Positions 45,316 to 54,939 of a stretch of 64,000 nucleotides of DNA are shown one piece after another (positions within the stretch are counted from its first letter, which is position 1; each line of letters opens with the position of its first letter). The translations under genes and the position numbers were made by a program. Origin of the DNA: Candidatus Contendibacter sp. (GTDB lineage Bacteria > Pseudomonadota > Gammaproteobacteria > Competibacterales > Competibacteraceae); contig JARSSO010000019.1 of assembly GCA_029624765.1 (NCBI GenBank), positions 56,653 through 120,652 of the forward strand, written 5' to 3'. The notes beneath the pieces were generated by a model. It worked only from the letters and a program-made list of their open reading frames with translations. It did not search any database and had not been told where the DNA came from.

Positions 45316-45546
45316 GCTTGCGCCCGATAGGCCAGGGGCGAATGCAGCCACTCGAACAACGGAGGGTTGGATTTGCGCATCAATTGCAGCGCCTTGCGCA
45401 AGTCCCAGCCGTTGATGTCCAGTACGCCCTCGATGGGGCGCTCGATCACGTCGCGGCGGCGCTCCAGGTCGATGCTCAGATACCAGTCGCGCGGCCGGAC
45501 GTAGAGGAAGCGCACGTCGTAGTCGCTGTCCGGCGAGGCGAAGCCC
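45316..45546 (-). pseudogene. rlaP: RlaP/COG3541-type nucleotidyltransferase, middle piece (2 of 3)
   Basis: It reads GFASPDSDYDVRFLYVRPRD, then RPIEGVLDINGWDLRKALQL and FEWLHSPLAYRAQAEFR. DSDYD provides the two catalytic Asp of the polymerase-beta-type nucleotidyltransferase fold; the matching GS motif lies in piece 1 across the IS1182-type element. The left break (45315) is the IS66-type insertion. Note that RFLYVRPRDWYLS and following blocks are uncorrupted, so inactivation is recent. Confidence 0.88.
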
Positions 45547-47306
45547 TAGAGCGTTGACCGGTTTGGACAAGGCTGGCCTTGAGGATCGGGCTGGGGAGGC
45601 TCGACCATCGTCCCTGGTTCAGGTTGGGATAGACTTGCCTTGTGGTCTTCAACCGCTTGGAGTGAATGCGTATGTGGACGCCCCCGCTATGGTCACCGCC
45701 CGTTGCCTTGAGTCCGGCCGAACAAAAGGTGGTGGCCCGTGCCGCCACGCGCAAGAAGCTGTTTGTGTTTCTGCGGGAGATTCGGGGCGAATTGTTCGAT
45801 GAGGCTTTCCAGGGCGAACTGCTGGAGATGTACCGGCAGACGGGGGCGGGCAAGCCGCCGGTGCCGCCGGCGCTGCTGGCGATGGTGACGCTGTTGCAGG
45901 CCTGTACCGGGGTCGGCGATCAGGAGGCGGTGGAACTGACAGTGGATTCCAAACGCTGGCAACTGGTGTTGGGGTGTCTGGGGGCCGAGGAGCCGGCGTT
46001 CTCCCAGGGGGCACTGTTTGACTTTCGGATGCGGTTGCTCGGCACGGGGCTGGACCAGCGGTTGTTGGAACGCACCGTCGAACTGGCCCGGCGCCGTGGG
46101 GGTTCGACGCCAAAACCCTGCGGTTGGCCCTGGACTCCAGCTCCCTATGGGGGCGCGGCCGGGTGGAAGACACCCTGAACCTGTTGGGCCATGCCGCGCG
46201 CCAGGTGATCGGTTGTCTGGCGGCCCTGGCCCAGCAGGAAGTGGCCCACGTCATCGAACAGATCGGCTTGACGCTGTTCGATGCGCCCAGCCTCAAGGCG
46301 GCGCTGGATATCGACTGGGCGGACGCCGGCCAAAAACAGCAGGCGCTGCAGCGGCTCTGCGACGAACTGGACGCTCTCCAGGACTGGATCGGCGCGCATT
46401 TCCCGCACGAACGGCAGTCCCCGCCGTTGGCGGCGGCCTTGCGCACCTTACAGGCGCTGCGGGCGCAAGATTTGGAACCGGACCCGGCGGGCGGGAGCCG
46501 GATTCGCCAGGGCGTAGCCAAAGACCGCCAGATCAGCATTCATGATCCCGAGATGCGGCATGGCCGCAAATCCTCGGCGACGCGGTTTGATGGGTACAAG
46601 CGGCATATCGCCCACGACCTCGACGAGGGGGTGATCCTCGCCGCCGAGGTCCTGCCGGCTAACACCCCGGATACGGCCGGGCTGGAGCCACTGCTGATCG
46701 CCGTCGAACTCCAGCAGCGCCAGGTGACTGCATTGCACATCGATCGGGGCTATCTGGGGGACGACTTGATCCCCGCCTACGAGGCCTATGGGGCGGCGAT
46801 CCGCTGTCGGCCCTGGCCGGCCCCCCACCCGGCCGGGCAGTTCAGCAAGCGGGAATTTCACCTCGATCTAGCGGCCGCCCAGGCGACCTGTCCGGCCGGC
46901 CAAGTGACGCCCATCACCCTGGGCAAAACCGCCAGTTTTCCGGCAGAAGCCTGCCAAGCCTGCGCGCTGCGCGCGCAGTGTACGTCCCGCAAGACCGGGG
47001 GCCGAACTTTGAGCATTCACCTGCAGGAAGACCTCTGGCAACGTCTCCAGATGCTGTCGACCACCCCCGAGGGCCGCGCCGCCCTGCGCGAACGGGTCGG
47101 GGTCGAGCACGGGTTGGCCTATGTCAGCCAGCGCCAGGGGAATGAGGCGCGGTATGGCGGTGTTCGCAAAAACACCTATCACTTACGGCTGGTGTGTGCG
47201 ATCCAAAACTTGGAGCGGGCGCAAGCCCTCACCGCCCAGGCCGCCAATGACGCTGAACCCTTTGAGCGTTTGGCCGCTTGAGGCTCCAAACCGGTCAGCG
47301 CTCTAG
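45547..47306 (+). mobile_element. IS1182-family insertion sequence
   Basis: This 1760-bp element has near-perfect ~22-bp inverted repeats. The left begins CTAGAGCGTTGACCGGTT (45547) and the right is its reverse complement with one mismatch, ending at 47306. CTAG at both tips could instead be a 4-bp target duplication. It encodes a DDE transposase in two frames. It interrupts the nucleotidyltransferase gene between its GS and DxD active-site motifs. Confidence 0.87.
45666..47281 (+). pseudogene. tnp: IS1182-family transposase with a -1 frameshift
   Basis: The first frame (45666 to about 46100) has DSKRWQLVLGCLGAEEPAFS, the N-terminal IS1182 domain. After ARRRGG, homology continues in the -1 frame as FDAKTLRLALDSSSLWGRG, with the DDE region HGRKSSATRFDGYKRHIAHD and later Cys-rich CQACALRAQC, ending at 47281. 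The switch falls on GGGGG near 46099; six G would give one frame of ~538 residues. Programmed frameshifting is possible but not usual in this family, so an indel is more likely. Confidence 0.82.
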
Positions 47307-47425
47307 GCGCGGCTGCCGGACTCGCAGGCGTACAGGATGCGGACTGCTTCGGTCTGTTCGATGGCGGCCAAACGTTCCAGGATGATCGCACCGGCAGCGT
47401 CGGATTCGATAGGGCGTTCGGGCAT
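47307..47425 (-). pseudogene. rlaP: RlaP/COG3541-type nucleotidyltransferase, N-terminal piece (1 of 3)
   Basis: ATG 47425 (SD AGGAAG) begins MPERPIESDAAGAIILERLA, continuing to VRILYACESGSRA. ESGSRA holds the Gly-Ser motif of the nucleotidyltransferase active site. Next comes TAG, formed with the CTAG at the IS1182 tip. After removal of the IS and one CTAG the frame continues into piece 2 (GFASPDSDYD), but with TAG where the family has Trp or Tyr. Confidence 0.85.
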
Positions 47426-47690
47426 CGGGTTTCTTCCTGGTGAGCGTACGCGAAATGACGATGTGACGGACGTCGTTGTGAGTCAATCAGCAAATGAGTC
47501 AATCTATCGATCATCCTAGAAACGGCAGTTGGGCGGTGCGGAACTCACGTAACGCATTGATCCGAATGCAGTCTATCCAACTGCGGAGCAGTTGAAGATG
47601 TCACCCGTTGGGTGAATATGGTCCAAGAAAATTTTATTGCATTATCATAGCGCTACTGAACAGGAGCCGATCCAACTGCCGAATTTAGGA
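47426..47690. other. intergenic stretch with two TGAGTCAATC motifs
   Basis: No gene is seen in these 265 bp between the start of the split nucleotidyltransferase gene and the 3' end of the next minus-strand gene. TGAGTCAATC occurs at 47479-47488 and 47495-47504. The same core forms the array at 63533-63675. Confidence 0.5.
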
Positions 47691-48164
47691 TCATGATTCC
47701 GGGGTGGGCGAGTTAAACGCCAGCCGATTGGACCGTTCGCTCGGCCAGGACGCCAGCACGCTCCGCAGTTCCCGCAGCACCTCGACCAGCGGTCGTTCCC
47801 GATCCGACTGCGGCACGTCGGCGGCGGTGACCCGCAGCCGGTCGGGCGATCTGGCCTCCCGAACCAGTTCCAGTACCGCCCGCCGCTGGCGAGCCGTCCC
47901 CCGGTCGTGGCCGGCGGGATCGCGCTGTTGCACGGTTTCATACACGGCCAGGGTCAGGTCGAACGGCTCGCCCTCCCTGTCAGGATCGTAACAGGCGAGC
48001 AGGGCGTTGATCCCGGTCCCGGTTCGAGCCTTCAATCCCAGCCAGGTCACGTCCTCGCCAGGGGCCAGCGGCGGATCGATGCCCAACGCTCGGTGAAACT
48101 CGGCCAGGGTCAGCGTTTGGCCGACCAGGTCGGTGAATGCGGGGCCGATCGGTAAGAAGTTCAT
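47691..48164 (-). CDS. hypothetical protein
   Basis: I do not recognise this 157-residue soluble protein. The N-terminal half has FTDLVGQTLTLAEFHRALGI and a Gly/Asp-rich middle (GINALLACYDPDREGEPFDL); the C-terminal half is Arg-rich and helical. It lies 55 bp downstream of the large methyltransferase/helicase gene on the same strand and is probably the last gene of that operon. Confidence 0.6.
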   Translation of the reverse strand: MNFLPIGPAFTDLVGQTLTLAEFHRALGIDPPLAPGEDVTWLGLKARTGTGINALLACYDPDREGEPFDLTLAVYETVQQRDPAGHDRGTARQRRAVLELVREARSPDRLRVTAADVPQSDRERPLVEVLRELRSVLASWPSERSNRLAFNSPTPES

Positions 48165-48219
48165 GGAGTTCGCTCCGGGGGGGGGTGGCGGCGGAAGCCG
48201 GGTAGGACCGATGTTCGGC

Positions 48220-51200
48220 TCAAGGCCGGGGTGGGGGCGCCGCGCGCGCCGGCTCGCCGCGCGCGACCGCGCTTTCGGAACGGGGCGTGGCCGACGGCTC
48301 GTGCTGGGTGTTATACCAGTCCCGGTATTTGGCGGGCGCGTACCAGGCGAACGTTTCCCCCAAAACGGCGAGTACGGCGGCGCGATCCGTTGGCTCGATC
48401 CGCATCGTCATGACGGTGCGGTCGCCGGCCAGCGGCTCGCCGGCCAGCGGCAACGCCCGCCAGGCCTGGGAATGCAGCAGGACCGCGTTGCGGGCGTGCG
48501 CGCCGGGGATGCTCAGCCGCACCGCGTCCGCCTCGACCTCCAGTACGAAATCCCGCCGCCGGTCGAATTGGAGCGGATGGCCGCCGTCGTCGGTCTGGGC
48601 GATCAGGATGGTGAGCGGCAGCGGGCGCTGCTGGAGCGCGTGCGCCACGCACGCCGCCAGCACGGCGGGACCGCGCAGCAGGACCGGCTGGTCGCGCAGC
48701 TCGGTCAGGGTGTAGTCCGCATGCAACAGCACGCCGCGCTGGCGCTGGCCCTCGGCGTCGGTGAACAGTTGCGGCCGGCCCAGATTCTCGCGGGTGGCGA
48801 GTTGCAGGGCGGCGTACAGGTTGCCGGTGAGCAGGTGGCGCCGGCGCCGCACCAGACCGCGCTCGGCCCGGTCGAAGTCCTCCAGCCGCAGCGGGGTCGG
48901 ACTGACGGCGTAGTTGGCCTGGTGCAGGCCGTAGACCGACCGGGTCACCAGGCGCGGCTCGCCGGGGAGAGCCAGCCGCACCAGATACTGACCCGCCAGG
49001 TGGGCGCCTTTCTCCAACGGCGGATCGATCTCGACCACCCGCCCGCACCGCAGCACCGTTTCGGTCGGGTCCGCGCCGTCCGCCGGCTCGACCGGCGACT
49101 GGGCGTCGTACCATTCCAGCGTCGTACCGATCTGCACCGCATCGAGAAAACGGGCGATCACCTGCAAGGCCTGATGCACGGTCTTGACCGGGTTGTCGTC
49201 GGGCGCGGCCAGGCCCTCCTCGACGCTGGTCACGCCGGGGAAGCGGCCGTGCGGCTGGGTCGCCTGCTGGAGGCGCCGCGCCTGCACGACGACGAACTCC
49301 GCCCGGGTGGCCGCCGCGTCGTAGCGAGCCGCCCCCCGGTCGAGCAGGCGCTGCACCCGCTCGCCGCTCAGCGGATTCAAGCGTTCGTCATACTGCACGG
49401 TGGTGTAGTAAATCGGCGCCAGGAACACGCTGTCGGGGTCCGCCGCCGCCGTGCCCTCGAACAACTGCTGGCCGACGGTTTCGGCGCGCCAGTCGGCCTC
49501 GGCGGTGCGGAACGGATGCAGGCCCTGACTGCGGTAATGCTCCAGAATGCCGGCGTAGTTGCCGCTCCACTGATCGAGCAACCGCTCCTGCTGGTCCACC
49601 GGGAACAGCAGAATCCGGCTCATCACCCGGTTGACGTACCATAGCGGCAACCCATCCCGTTCCCGGGACACGGCGGCATCGAGTCGCAACGCCTCGGCCG
49701 GATTCTGGGCCGCCCAGTCGCGGGCGACCCGGTTGCCGATGGCGTTGAGCAGGTCCGGGATGGTCCGCGCCAGCGCCGCGTTGTCCTGACTGCTGGTGGT
49801 GTTGGCCGACAGTTGCCGCAGCTTGGCGTTCTGCATGGCGATCAGCCGCACCTCGCCCGGCAGGCCGGTGGTCGGGGTGACCACCACGGGCGGCGCGCAC
49901 TGGCCCCGCCGGTTGACCCGACCCCAGAACTGGATGCGCTCCGCCACGTTCTGCGGAATTTGCAGTTCGAACAGCGCCCGGGGCGCCGAACTCCAGCCCG
50001 GAACGTCGGCGCGGGCGTGCAGGCTCAGGCCGGTCGCCCCCGAGCGGGTCAGGATCAGGGCCTGATACCGATCGGTGTTGAAGCGAAAAATCAGATCGCT
50101 GCGATCCTCCGCCGGGCGCGGCTGGACCACCATCCGCCCCTCGCCGGCGGCGCTCGGCTCAAGCCGCAGCCAGAACTGCCGTCCCGACAGTTCGCCGCAC
50201 CGGTAGCCGTGCTGTTCGAGGGATTGCCGCACCCGATCCAGCGGCGACAGTTCCAGATCGGGGAATCGGGCGATCTGCCGGCTGATGTGCGCGTGCAAGA
50301 CCCACAGCTCGGGCGCGTGGATCGGTTCCTGGGTGGCGCCGCCGTAGCGGTCGCGGCGGGTGAGAGTCATCATCCGGTCCAGCACCCGTTGCAGCGCATC
50401 GCGGAAGTGGAGGGCAGGATAGGTGTCGGACGGAGCGTGCGCCGCGCCGGGTTCCGGCGCACTGTCTTCCAGCAGCGGGCGCGTGGTCATCGGCTGGGGG
50501 TCGGGTGCGGCGGGCCGTTCGGGAGGGTCGTCGTCGCCGGGCGCATCGCTCCGGTCGTCGAACCGGTTGGTGATCACCTCGCGCAGCAGGGTTTCCAGGG
50601 TATGCTCGAGCACGAATACCGGCTTGCGGCCGGCCTGGAGTTCGCCCAACCCGAACTCCACGGCGTAATCGACCTTGAGCGCCAGCAGGAACAACCGGTT
50701 GAGCTGGTACAGCCGCGACCCGAAGTTCATCGACTGCAAGCCCGCCCGCGCGCCCCGGCGTTCGTCGCTGTCGCCCAGCGCCTCGGCCAGCCGCTGGTTC
50801 TCCTCGTCGATCATGGCCTGGATGTCGCCGCCGAGGTAGGCCATTTGTTCCAGAATGCCGGCCAGCCGATCGGCGAGGTCGCGATTGCGGGCTTCGCGGC
50901 GGCGGTCCGGCGCGGTGCGAAACGCGATCTGGCTGAGATCGTGCTCGCGGCGGACCAGAACGCCGTCCTCGGCCAGCATCTGGGAGAATACTTCCTGCAG
51001 CGGCGCGCCGCCCGCTTGCAGCAGCTCGGTCAGGCAGTCGCGGCGGTAGGGCGCGGGCAGCACCGGGGCGTACAGTTCCAGGTTATCGGGGCGCTTGGCG
51101 TAGGTGGCGCTGGAAAACACCACGCCCGAGGCGGCCGCGACCAGAGCGCGCACGTTCTCGAACGTGTTCGAACCGCCGGCGGCGTTGTGCGACTCGTCGG

Positions 51201-53343
51201 CGATGACCAGCGGGCGCTCCCGCTCGGCGATGGCCAGCAGCCAGCGGGCCTTGGGGCACTGGGACCACGGCCGGTTGATCTGCGAATAGGTGGCCAGCAC
51301 CAGGTTGCAGTTCGGCGGCAGCGCGCCGGCGTCGATCCAGCGCCGGAGTTCGCCCGCCAGGGTGGGCCGCAGCAGGGTGTGGCCGCGTTCGGTGTCCTTG
51401 ATCGCCACGCCCTCGTTCAGGATCACCGGACGGGCCTGGGCCGCGCCCCCGGTGTGGGTCAGGTCGCGGTAGAAATCGGAAAACAGGTTGGGCTTTTCGG
51501 TGAGAAAGAGCACCAGCCGCCGTTCTCGCCACGCCCACTGCGCCAGTCCGGCCAGCACCCGGCCTTTGCCGATGCCGGTTTCATCAGCCTCGATGAAACC
51601 CCGGCCCTGATGCAGCGCGTGCAGGGCCAGCGCCAGCGCATCGACCTGCTCGGGCGAGAAGGCTGATTCCAGGTCGACGCGGTCGCGCCCCAGGGCTCGC
51701 GCGACGAAGGCGTCCACCGATGGCCCGTGCCGCTGTTCCACTCGATCCAGGGCGCGGCGGCTGGCCAGCGCCATGTTGGCCGGAATCATGGTGATCGGTT
51801 CGCCGATCCGGCTGCGCGCCTCGTAGCGGACCTGATAGACCACCGGCTCGTCCTCGGCTGGATTGGCGTCCAGCGGGTCGGGCGCGGGCGTCTCCGCAGG
51901 GTCGGCCGCAGCGGGTTCGTCCGGCGCGGGGTCGGCGGGCGCCGCCACCGGGGCCAACCGTTCCCGCCGGCTGGGGCCGAGGCGCGCGATCGCGGCGCAA
52001 GTCATCCGCCACAACTCGTCCCAGGTGGCGACGACCGGCACGGTATCGGGCACCGGGGCGAAACCCGACCCTTGGGCGCCGACCACCACCAGCCGCACCG
52101 GATAGTGCGCGCCGTGTTGGCCGTACAGATCGCCATGCACGCCGATCACCGCCTCGACCTCGAAGTGGTCGGCCAGGAAATTGAAGAGGTAGCGACTGCC
52201 GCCATCGGGTCGTTCCAGGGCATGGTCGCGCGGGTGCTCGGCCGCGAGGATGAACACCGCGCGGCCAGCGGGGTGGCGCTGGCGCAGGCCGTGCAACAGC
52301 AGCGCGTGGTCGAGCCGCTGGGTCGTGAACGGAGCGCCGGCCACCGTCACGGTCGCGCGGAACTGATCGCGCATTGGTTGCAGGCTGCCGAACGGCGGAT
52401 TGGCGATCACGTAGTCATAGGCCGGTTCGGCCGCGCCCAGCAGTGCGAAGGCGTCACCCGCCAGCACCCGCATCGCCGGCAGCGCCCGACGCAGGCGGTC
52501 GGCCCGCCCCGGGTCGAGTTCGATGGCGGTGATGGCCACGTCCCCGGGCAATCCGCACACCAGAGCGCCGTGCCCCGCCGTGGGTTCCAGCACCGTGCGC
52601 CCGGCGCCGACCGGGCCGAGCAGGGCCTGGGCCGCCAGCGCCAGCGGCAGCGGGGTCGAATACTGGGCCAGTTGCACGGTCCGCTCGCTCCGGTAACGCT
52701 GCCGGGGCAAGCCCTCGGTCAGCGCGACCGCGGCCCGGAACGCGGCATCGGCGAGCGGCCGGCCGGCGCGCAGGTCCGCCTGCACCGACTGAAACGTCGG
52801 GGCGATGGTCCGCACCGCCGCCACTTCGAGGGCTTCCTGGATCTGATGCAGAAACCCGGGGGTGAGACCGTTCGAATTCCGGGGAAGGTGCAAGCGAGTT
52901 GCAAATTGCCGCAGGTCGGCCGAATCCAGCCGTTCGCCGTTCGCCGCGCGCTCGACCAGAGCGGACAGCGCGTCCGGCAGATCCTGGGGGCGGACCACCC
53001 CCGGCCCACCGGCCGATGGAGGCGATTCGTCCGAGGGTGCGAATCTCGCGCCCGACGCATTCGGTCGGGGTGTCCAGTTCACTTGGCGCACCACGTCCGC
53101 CAACGGCAGTTCCCGCAGGCGGGCGGCGGGAAACTGCGCCAGCGCCGCCGCCGCGGCCAACTTGCCGTCCGGCTTGACGATATGACCGCCGGGAGTGCGC
53201 TGAAAACCGAGCGCGATCAGGGCGCGCTGGTGCGCGTCGGTCGGACCGGTCACGTACATGATCGGCCGACCGCCCGGCGCGGCGATGACGTGCAGCCGCA
53301 GCCCGTAAGCGGACAAATCGAGCCAGGGAGTCGTGGTCGCCAT
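48220..53343 (-). CDS. DNA methyltransferase / strawberry-notch-type SNF2 helicase fusion
   Basis: This protein of 1707 residues has an N-terminal N6-adenine methyltransferase domain (glycine loop around LEPTAGHGALV, catalytic ANPPFGSLQP near 315). A superfamily-2 ATPase follows (GIGKGRVLAGLAQW, Walker B VIADESHNAAGGSN, VVFSSATYAKRP). A strawberry-notch C-terminal helicase half then carries ILTRSGATGLSLHA and IQFWGRVNRRGQ. Fusions of this kind are carried by plasmids, ICEs and phages and are thought to modify or protect transferred DNA; the exact role is unproven. The C-terminal ~500 residues are unassigned. Confidence 0.85.
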   Translation of the reverse strand: MATTTPWLDLSAYGLRLHVIAAPGGRPIMYVTGPTDAHQRALIALGFQRTPGGHIVKPDGKLAAAAALAQFPAARLRELPLADVVRQVNWTPRPNASGARFAPSDESPPSAGGPGVVRPQDLPDALSALVERAANGERLDSADLRQFATRLHLPRNSNGLTPGFLHQIQEALEVAAVRTIAPTFQSVQADLRAGRPLADAAFRAAVALTEGLPRQRYRSERTVQLAQYSTPLPLALAAQALLGPVGAGRTVLEPTAGHGALVCGLPGDVAITAIELDPGRADRLRRALPAMRVLAGDAFALLGAAEPAYDYVIANPPFGSLQPMRDQFRATVTVAGAPFTTQRLDHALLLHGLRQRHPAGRAVFILAAEHPRDHALERPDGGSRYLFNFLADHFEVEAVIGVHGDLYGQHGAHYPVRLVVVGAQGSGFAPVPDTVPVVATWDELWRMTCAAIARLGPSRRERLAPVAAPADPAPDEPAAADPAETPAPDPLDANPAEDEPVVYQVRYEARSRIGEPITMIPANMALASRRALDRVEQRHGPSVDAFVARALGRDRVDLESAFSPEQVDALALALHALHQGRGFIEADETGIGKGRVLAGLAQWAWRERRLVLFLTEKPNLFSDFYRDLTHTGGAAQARPVILNEGVAIKDTERGHTLLRPTLAGELRRWIDAGALPPNCNLVLATYSQINRPWSQCPKARWLLAIAERERPLVIADESHNAAGGSNTFENVRALVAAASGVVFSSATYAKRPDNLELYAPVLPAPYRRDCLTELLQAGGAPLQEVFSQMLAEDGVLVRREHDLSQIAFRTAPDRRREARNRDLADRLAGILEQMAYLGGDIQAMIDEENQRLAEALGDSDERRGARAGLQSMNFGSRLYQLNRLFLLALKVDYAVEFGLGELQAGRKPVFVLEHTLETLLREVITNRFDDRSDAPGDDDPPERPAAPDPQPMTTRPLLEDSAPEPGAAHAPSDTYPALHFRDALQRVLDRMMTLTRRDRYGGATQEPIHAPELWVLHAHISRQIARFPDLELSPLDRVRQSLEQHGYRCGELSGRQFWLRLEPSAAGEGRMVVQPRPAEDRSDLIFRFNTDRYQALILTRSGATGLSLHARADVPGWSSAPRALFELQIPQNVAERIQFWGRVNRRGQCAPPVVVTPTTGLPGEVRLIAMQNAKLRQLSANTTSSQDNAALARTIPDLLNAIGNRVARDWAAQNPAEALRLDAAVSRERDGLPLWYVNRVMSRILLFPVDQQERLLDQWSGNYAGILEHYRSQGLHPFRTAEADWRAETVGQQLFEGTAAADPDSVFLAPIYYTTVQYDERLNPLSGERVQRLLDRGAARYDAAATRAEFVVVQARRLQQATQPHGRFPGVTSVEEGLAAPDDNPVKTVHQALQVIARFLDAVQIGTTLEWYDAQSPVEPADGADPTETVLRCGRVVEIDPPLEKGAHLAGQYLVRLALPGEPRLVTRSVYGLHQANYAVSPTPLRLEDFDRAERGLVRRRRHLLTGNLYAALQLATRENLGRPQLFTDAEGQRQRGVLLHADYTLTELRDQPVLLRGPAVLAACVAHALQQRPLPLTILIAQTDDGGHPLQFDRRRDFVLEVEADAVRLSIPGAHARNAVLLHSQAWRALPLAGEPLAGDRTVMTMRIEPTDRAAVLAVLGETFAWYAPAKYRDWYNTQHEPSATPRSESAVARGEPARAAPPPRP

Positions 53344-53370
53344 CGAGACCTCCGCCGCCGGGCGGGCGGC

Positions 53371-54888
53371 TCACAGTTGGGGACGGGGAAACGCCGGTGC
53401 GGACGGGGCGGGCGGCGGGGCCGGGGACGCCTTGCGCGGTTTCCGCTCTGGAGGCGGCACGGTGGGGGGCGGGGCGGCGGCCGCCTCGACGCGGGCGTCG
53501 GCCTCGCGGTGGGCCTGCTCGATCAGGGCGTCCACGTCAAACGCGACGTCGGCATCGGGCAGATCGCCGAACGCCTCGCCAGCGGGGAGCGGCTGACCGG
53601 GCGGCGCGGTCGCGGGCGGCGCAGCGGTGGGGACGGCGGCAGGTAGGGGCGGGGCGATATGGGCGCTCGGAACGCTGGCGGGGGTGTAGGCCGGCCCGGT
53701 ATCCAGGCGGAATGGACCGGCGACCGCCAGCCGGTAGTCCGGTTGCTGCTGCAGGACCACCGCCACCCGGGAGACGGCGTCGCGGTCGTCGCCGAACGCG
53801 AACCGGATCGCGTACAGCTCGGCGTTGGACGCGGCCCCGAGCACCTGCTTGATCTGATGGGCCATGCCCGGCGCGTTCTTGGTGGACAACAACAGGTTTT
53901 CGCGCGGCAGCAGTTCCACCGTGACCTCGTGGCGCGCGGCGTACTCGAACAGGATGGCGTTGGCGACCCCGGCCATCAGCGTGTAGCGGTCCACCCGCAC
54001 CTGTTCGCCGGTGGCCGGATCGAACACCGGGTGACCGTCCGGGCCAAACCCCGGGACCGGGGCGAACACGGTGCGCGCCCAGGCTTCCGGGTCGCCAGCG
54101 TCCGGGGGGCGATAGGGCAGGAAGCGGGTCGCGACCTCCGCGCCGTCGCTGACGCGCGCCAGCAGTTGGCGGTACGGATTCTCCCGCAGCAGCCGCGCGG
54201 TTTGCTGGATCGTCGCCTCCAGGTCGGCGACCGCGACCGCCCGGTCGATGCACAGGGTGGGCAGCCAAAGATTGATTTTCAGGTTGGCATCGGCGCGCTG
54301 CTCCCAGGCCTGCCGCAGCTTTTCCACCAGCCAGGGGCGGTCGAACGTCAGGGTTTGCCATCCCCCGTTCTGCTCGACCGCCAGCGCGGCGGCGTCGCAG
54401 GCCAGCCCCCAGCGAATCCAGCGCGGTTCGCCGGGTTGGCGGTCGACGTTGGGGAATTCCAGTACCGGCATCTGCGCGTACAGTTCCACCACGCACCGGT
54501 CCGGGTGGCCGTTCATTCGGGCCTGGACTTTTTGCGCCGAGATGGCGGTATTGATCCAACCCACGCTGACCGTGCCGTCGGCCGGATTGCGCCAGGCGCC
54601 GCCGAACACCAGGACCGATCCCGGCTGGCTGCCAGCGCCCTTGTGCAGGTTGTCCGCGCAGGCGTTGATCCGGTCCGGCCGGACGCTATAGAGGTCGGTT
54701 TGTCCGGCCTGGGTGTAGGGACCGTCGAACAGGGCGGTGGCGCGCAGGTGCAGCCGGTCGCCCTGCCGTTCGACGATGGTTTCCAGGCGGGCCACGATCT
54801 CGCAGGTGCGACCGCCGGGGCGCGGCTGGGGCGCCGCGCCGCCGGTCGCTAGGTGGCTGTGTTCGCGCAGGGTTTGCAGGTCGGTCAT
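53371..54888 (-). CDS. large hypothetical protein of the DNA-metabolism block
   Basis: I do not recognise this 505-residue protein. Residues 1-380 look globular with mixed alpha/beta content. The C-terminal 120 residues are Pro/Ala-rich with a short helical insert (DVAFDVDALIEQAHREADAR). No nuclease, helicase or Walker motif was found. It lies 27 bp upstream of the methyltransferase/helicase gene and 51 bp downstream of a YqaJ-like nuclease gene, suggesting one three- or four-gene operon. A DNA-binding or recombination-accessory role (RecT-like) is a guess from context. Confidence 0.6.
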   Translation of the reverse strand: MTDLQTLREHSHLATGGAAPQPRPGGRTCEIVARLETIVERQGDRLHLRATALFDGPYTQAGQTDLYSVRPDRINACADNLHKGAGSQPGSVLVFGGAWRNPADGTVSVGWINTAISAQKVQARMNGHPDRCVVELYAQMPVLEFPNVDRQPGEPRWIRWGLACDAAALAVEQNGGWQTLTFDRPWLVEKLRQAWEQRADANLKINLWLPTLCIDRAVAVADLEATIQQTARLLRENPYRQLLARVSDGAEVATRFLPYRPPDAGDPEAWARTVFAPVPGFGPDGHPVFDPATGEQVRVDRYTLMAGVANAILFEYAARHEVTVELLPRENLLLSTKNAPGMAHQIKQVLGAASNAELYAIRFAFGDDRDAVSRVAVVLQQQPDYRLAVAGPFRLDTGPAYTPASVPSAHIAPPLPAAVPTAAPPATAPPGQPLPAGEAFGDLPDADVAFDVDALIEQAHREADARVEAAAAPPPTVPPPERKPRKASPAPPPAPSAPAFPRPQL

Positions 54889-54939
54889 GATGGATTCTCC
54901 AGGGTGGGCGAGGAGAGTGGGGGAGGAACGGGGAACGGA

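Noticed and set aside
44774..45415. A 213-codon plus-strand frame with hydrophobic segments.
   Set aside because: It is opposite decayed IS66 tnpA, whose blocks are recognisable on the minus strand, and has no family match.
49813..53646. Two long plus-strand frames (617 and 639 codons) opposite the methyltransferase/helicase.
   Set aside because: The minus-strand protein has clear motifs (NPPF, DESH, GRVNRRGQ); the plus frames have none and are composition artefacts.
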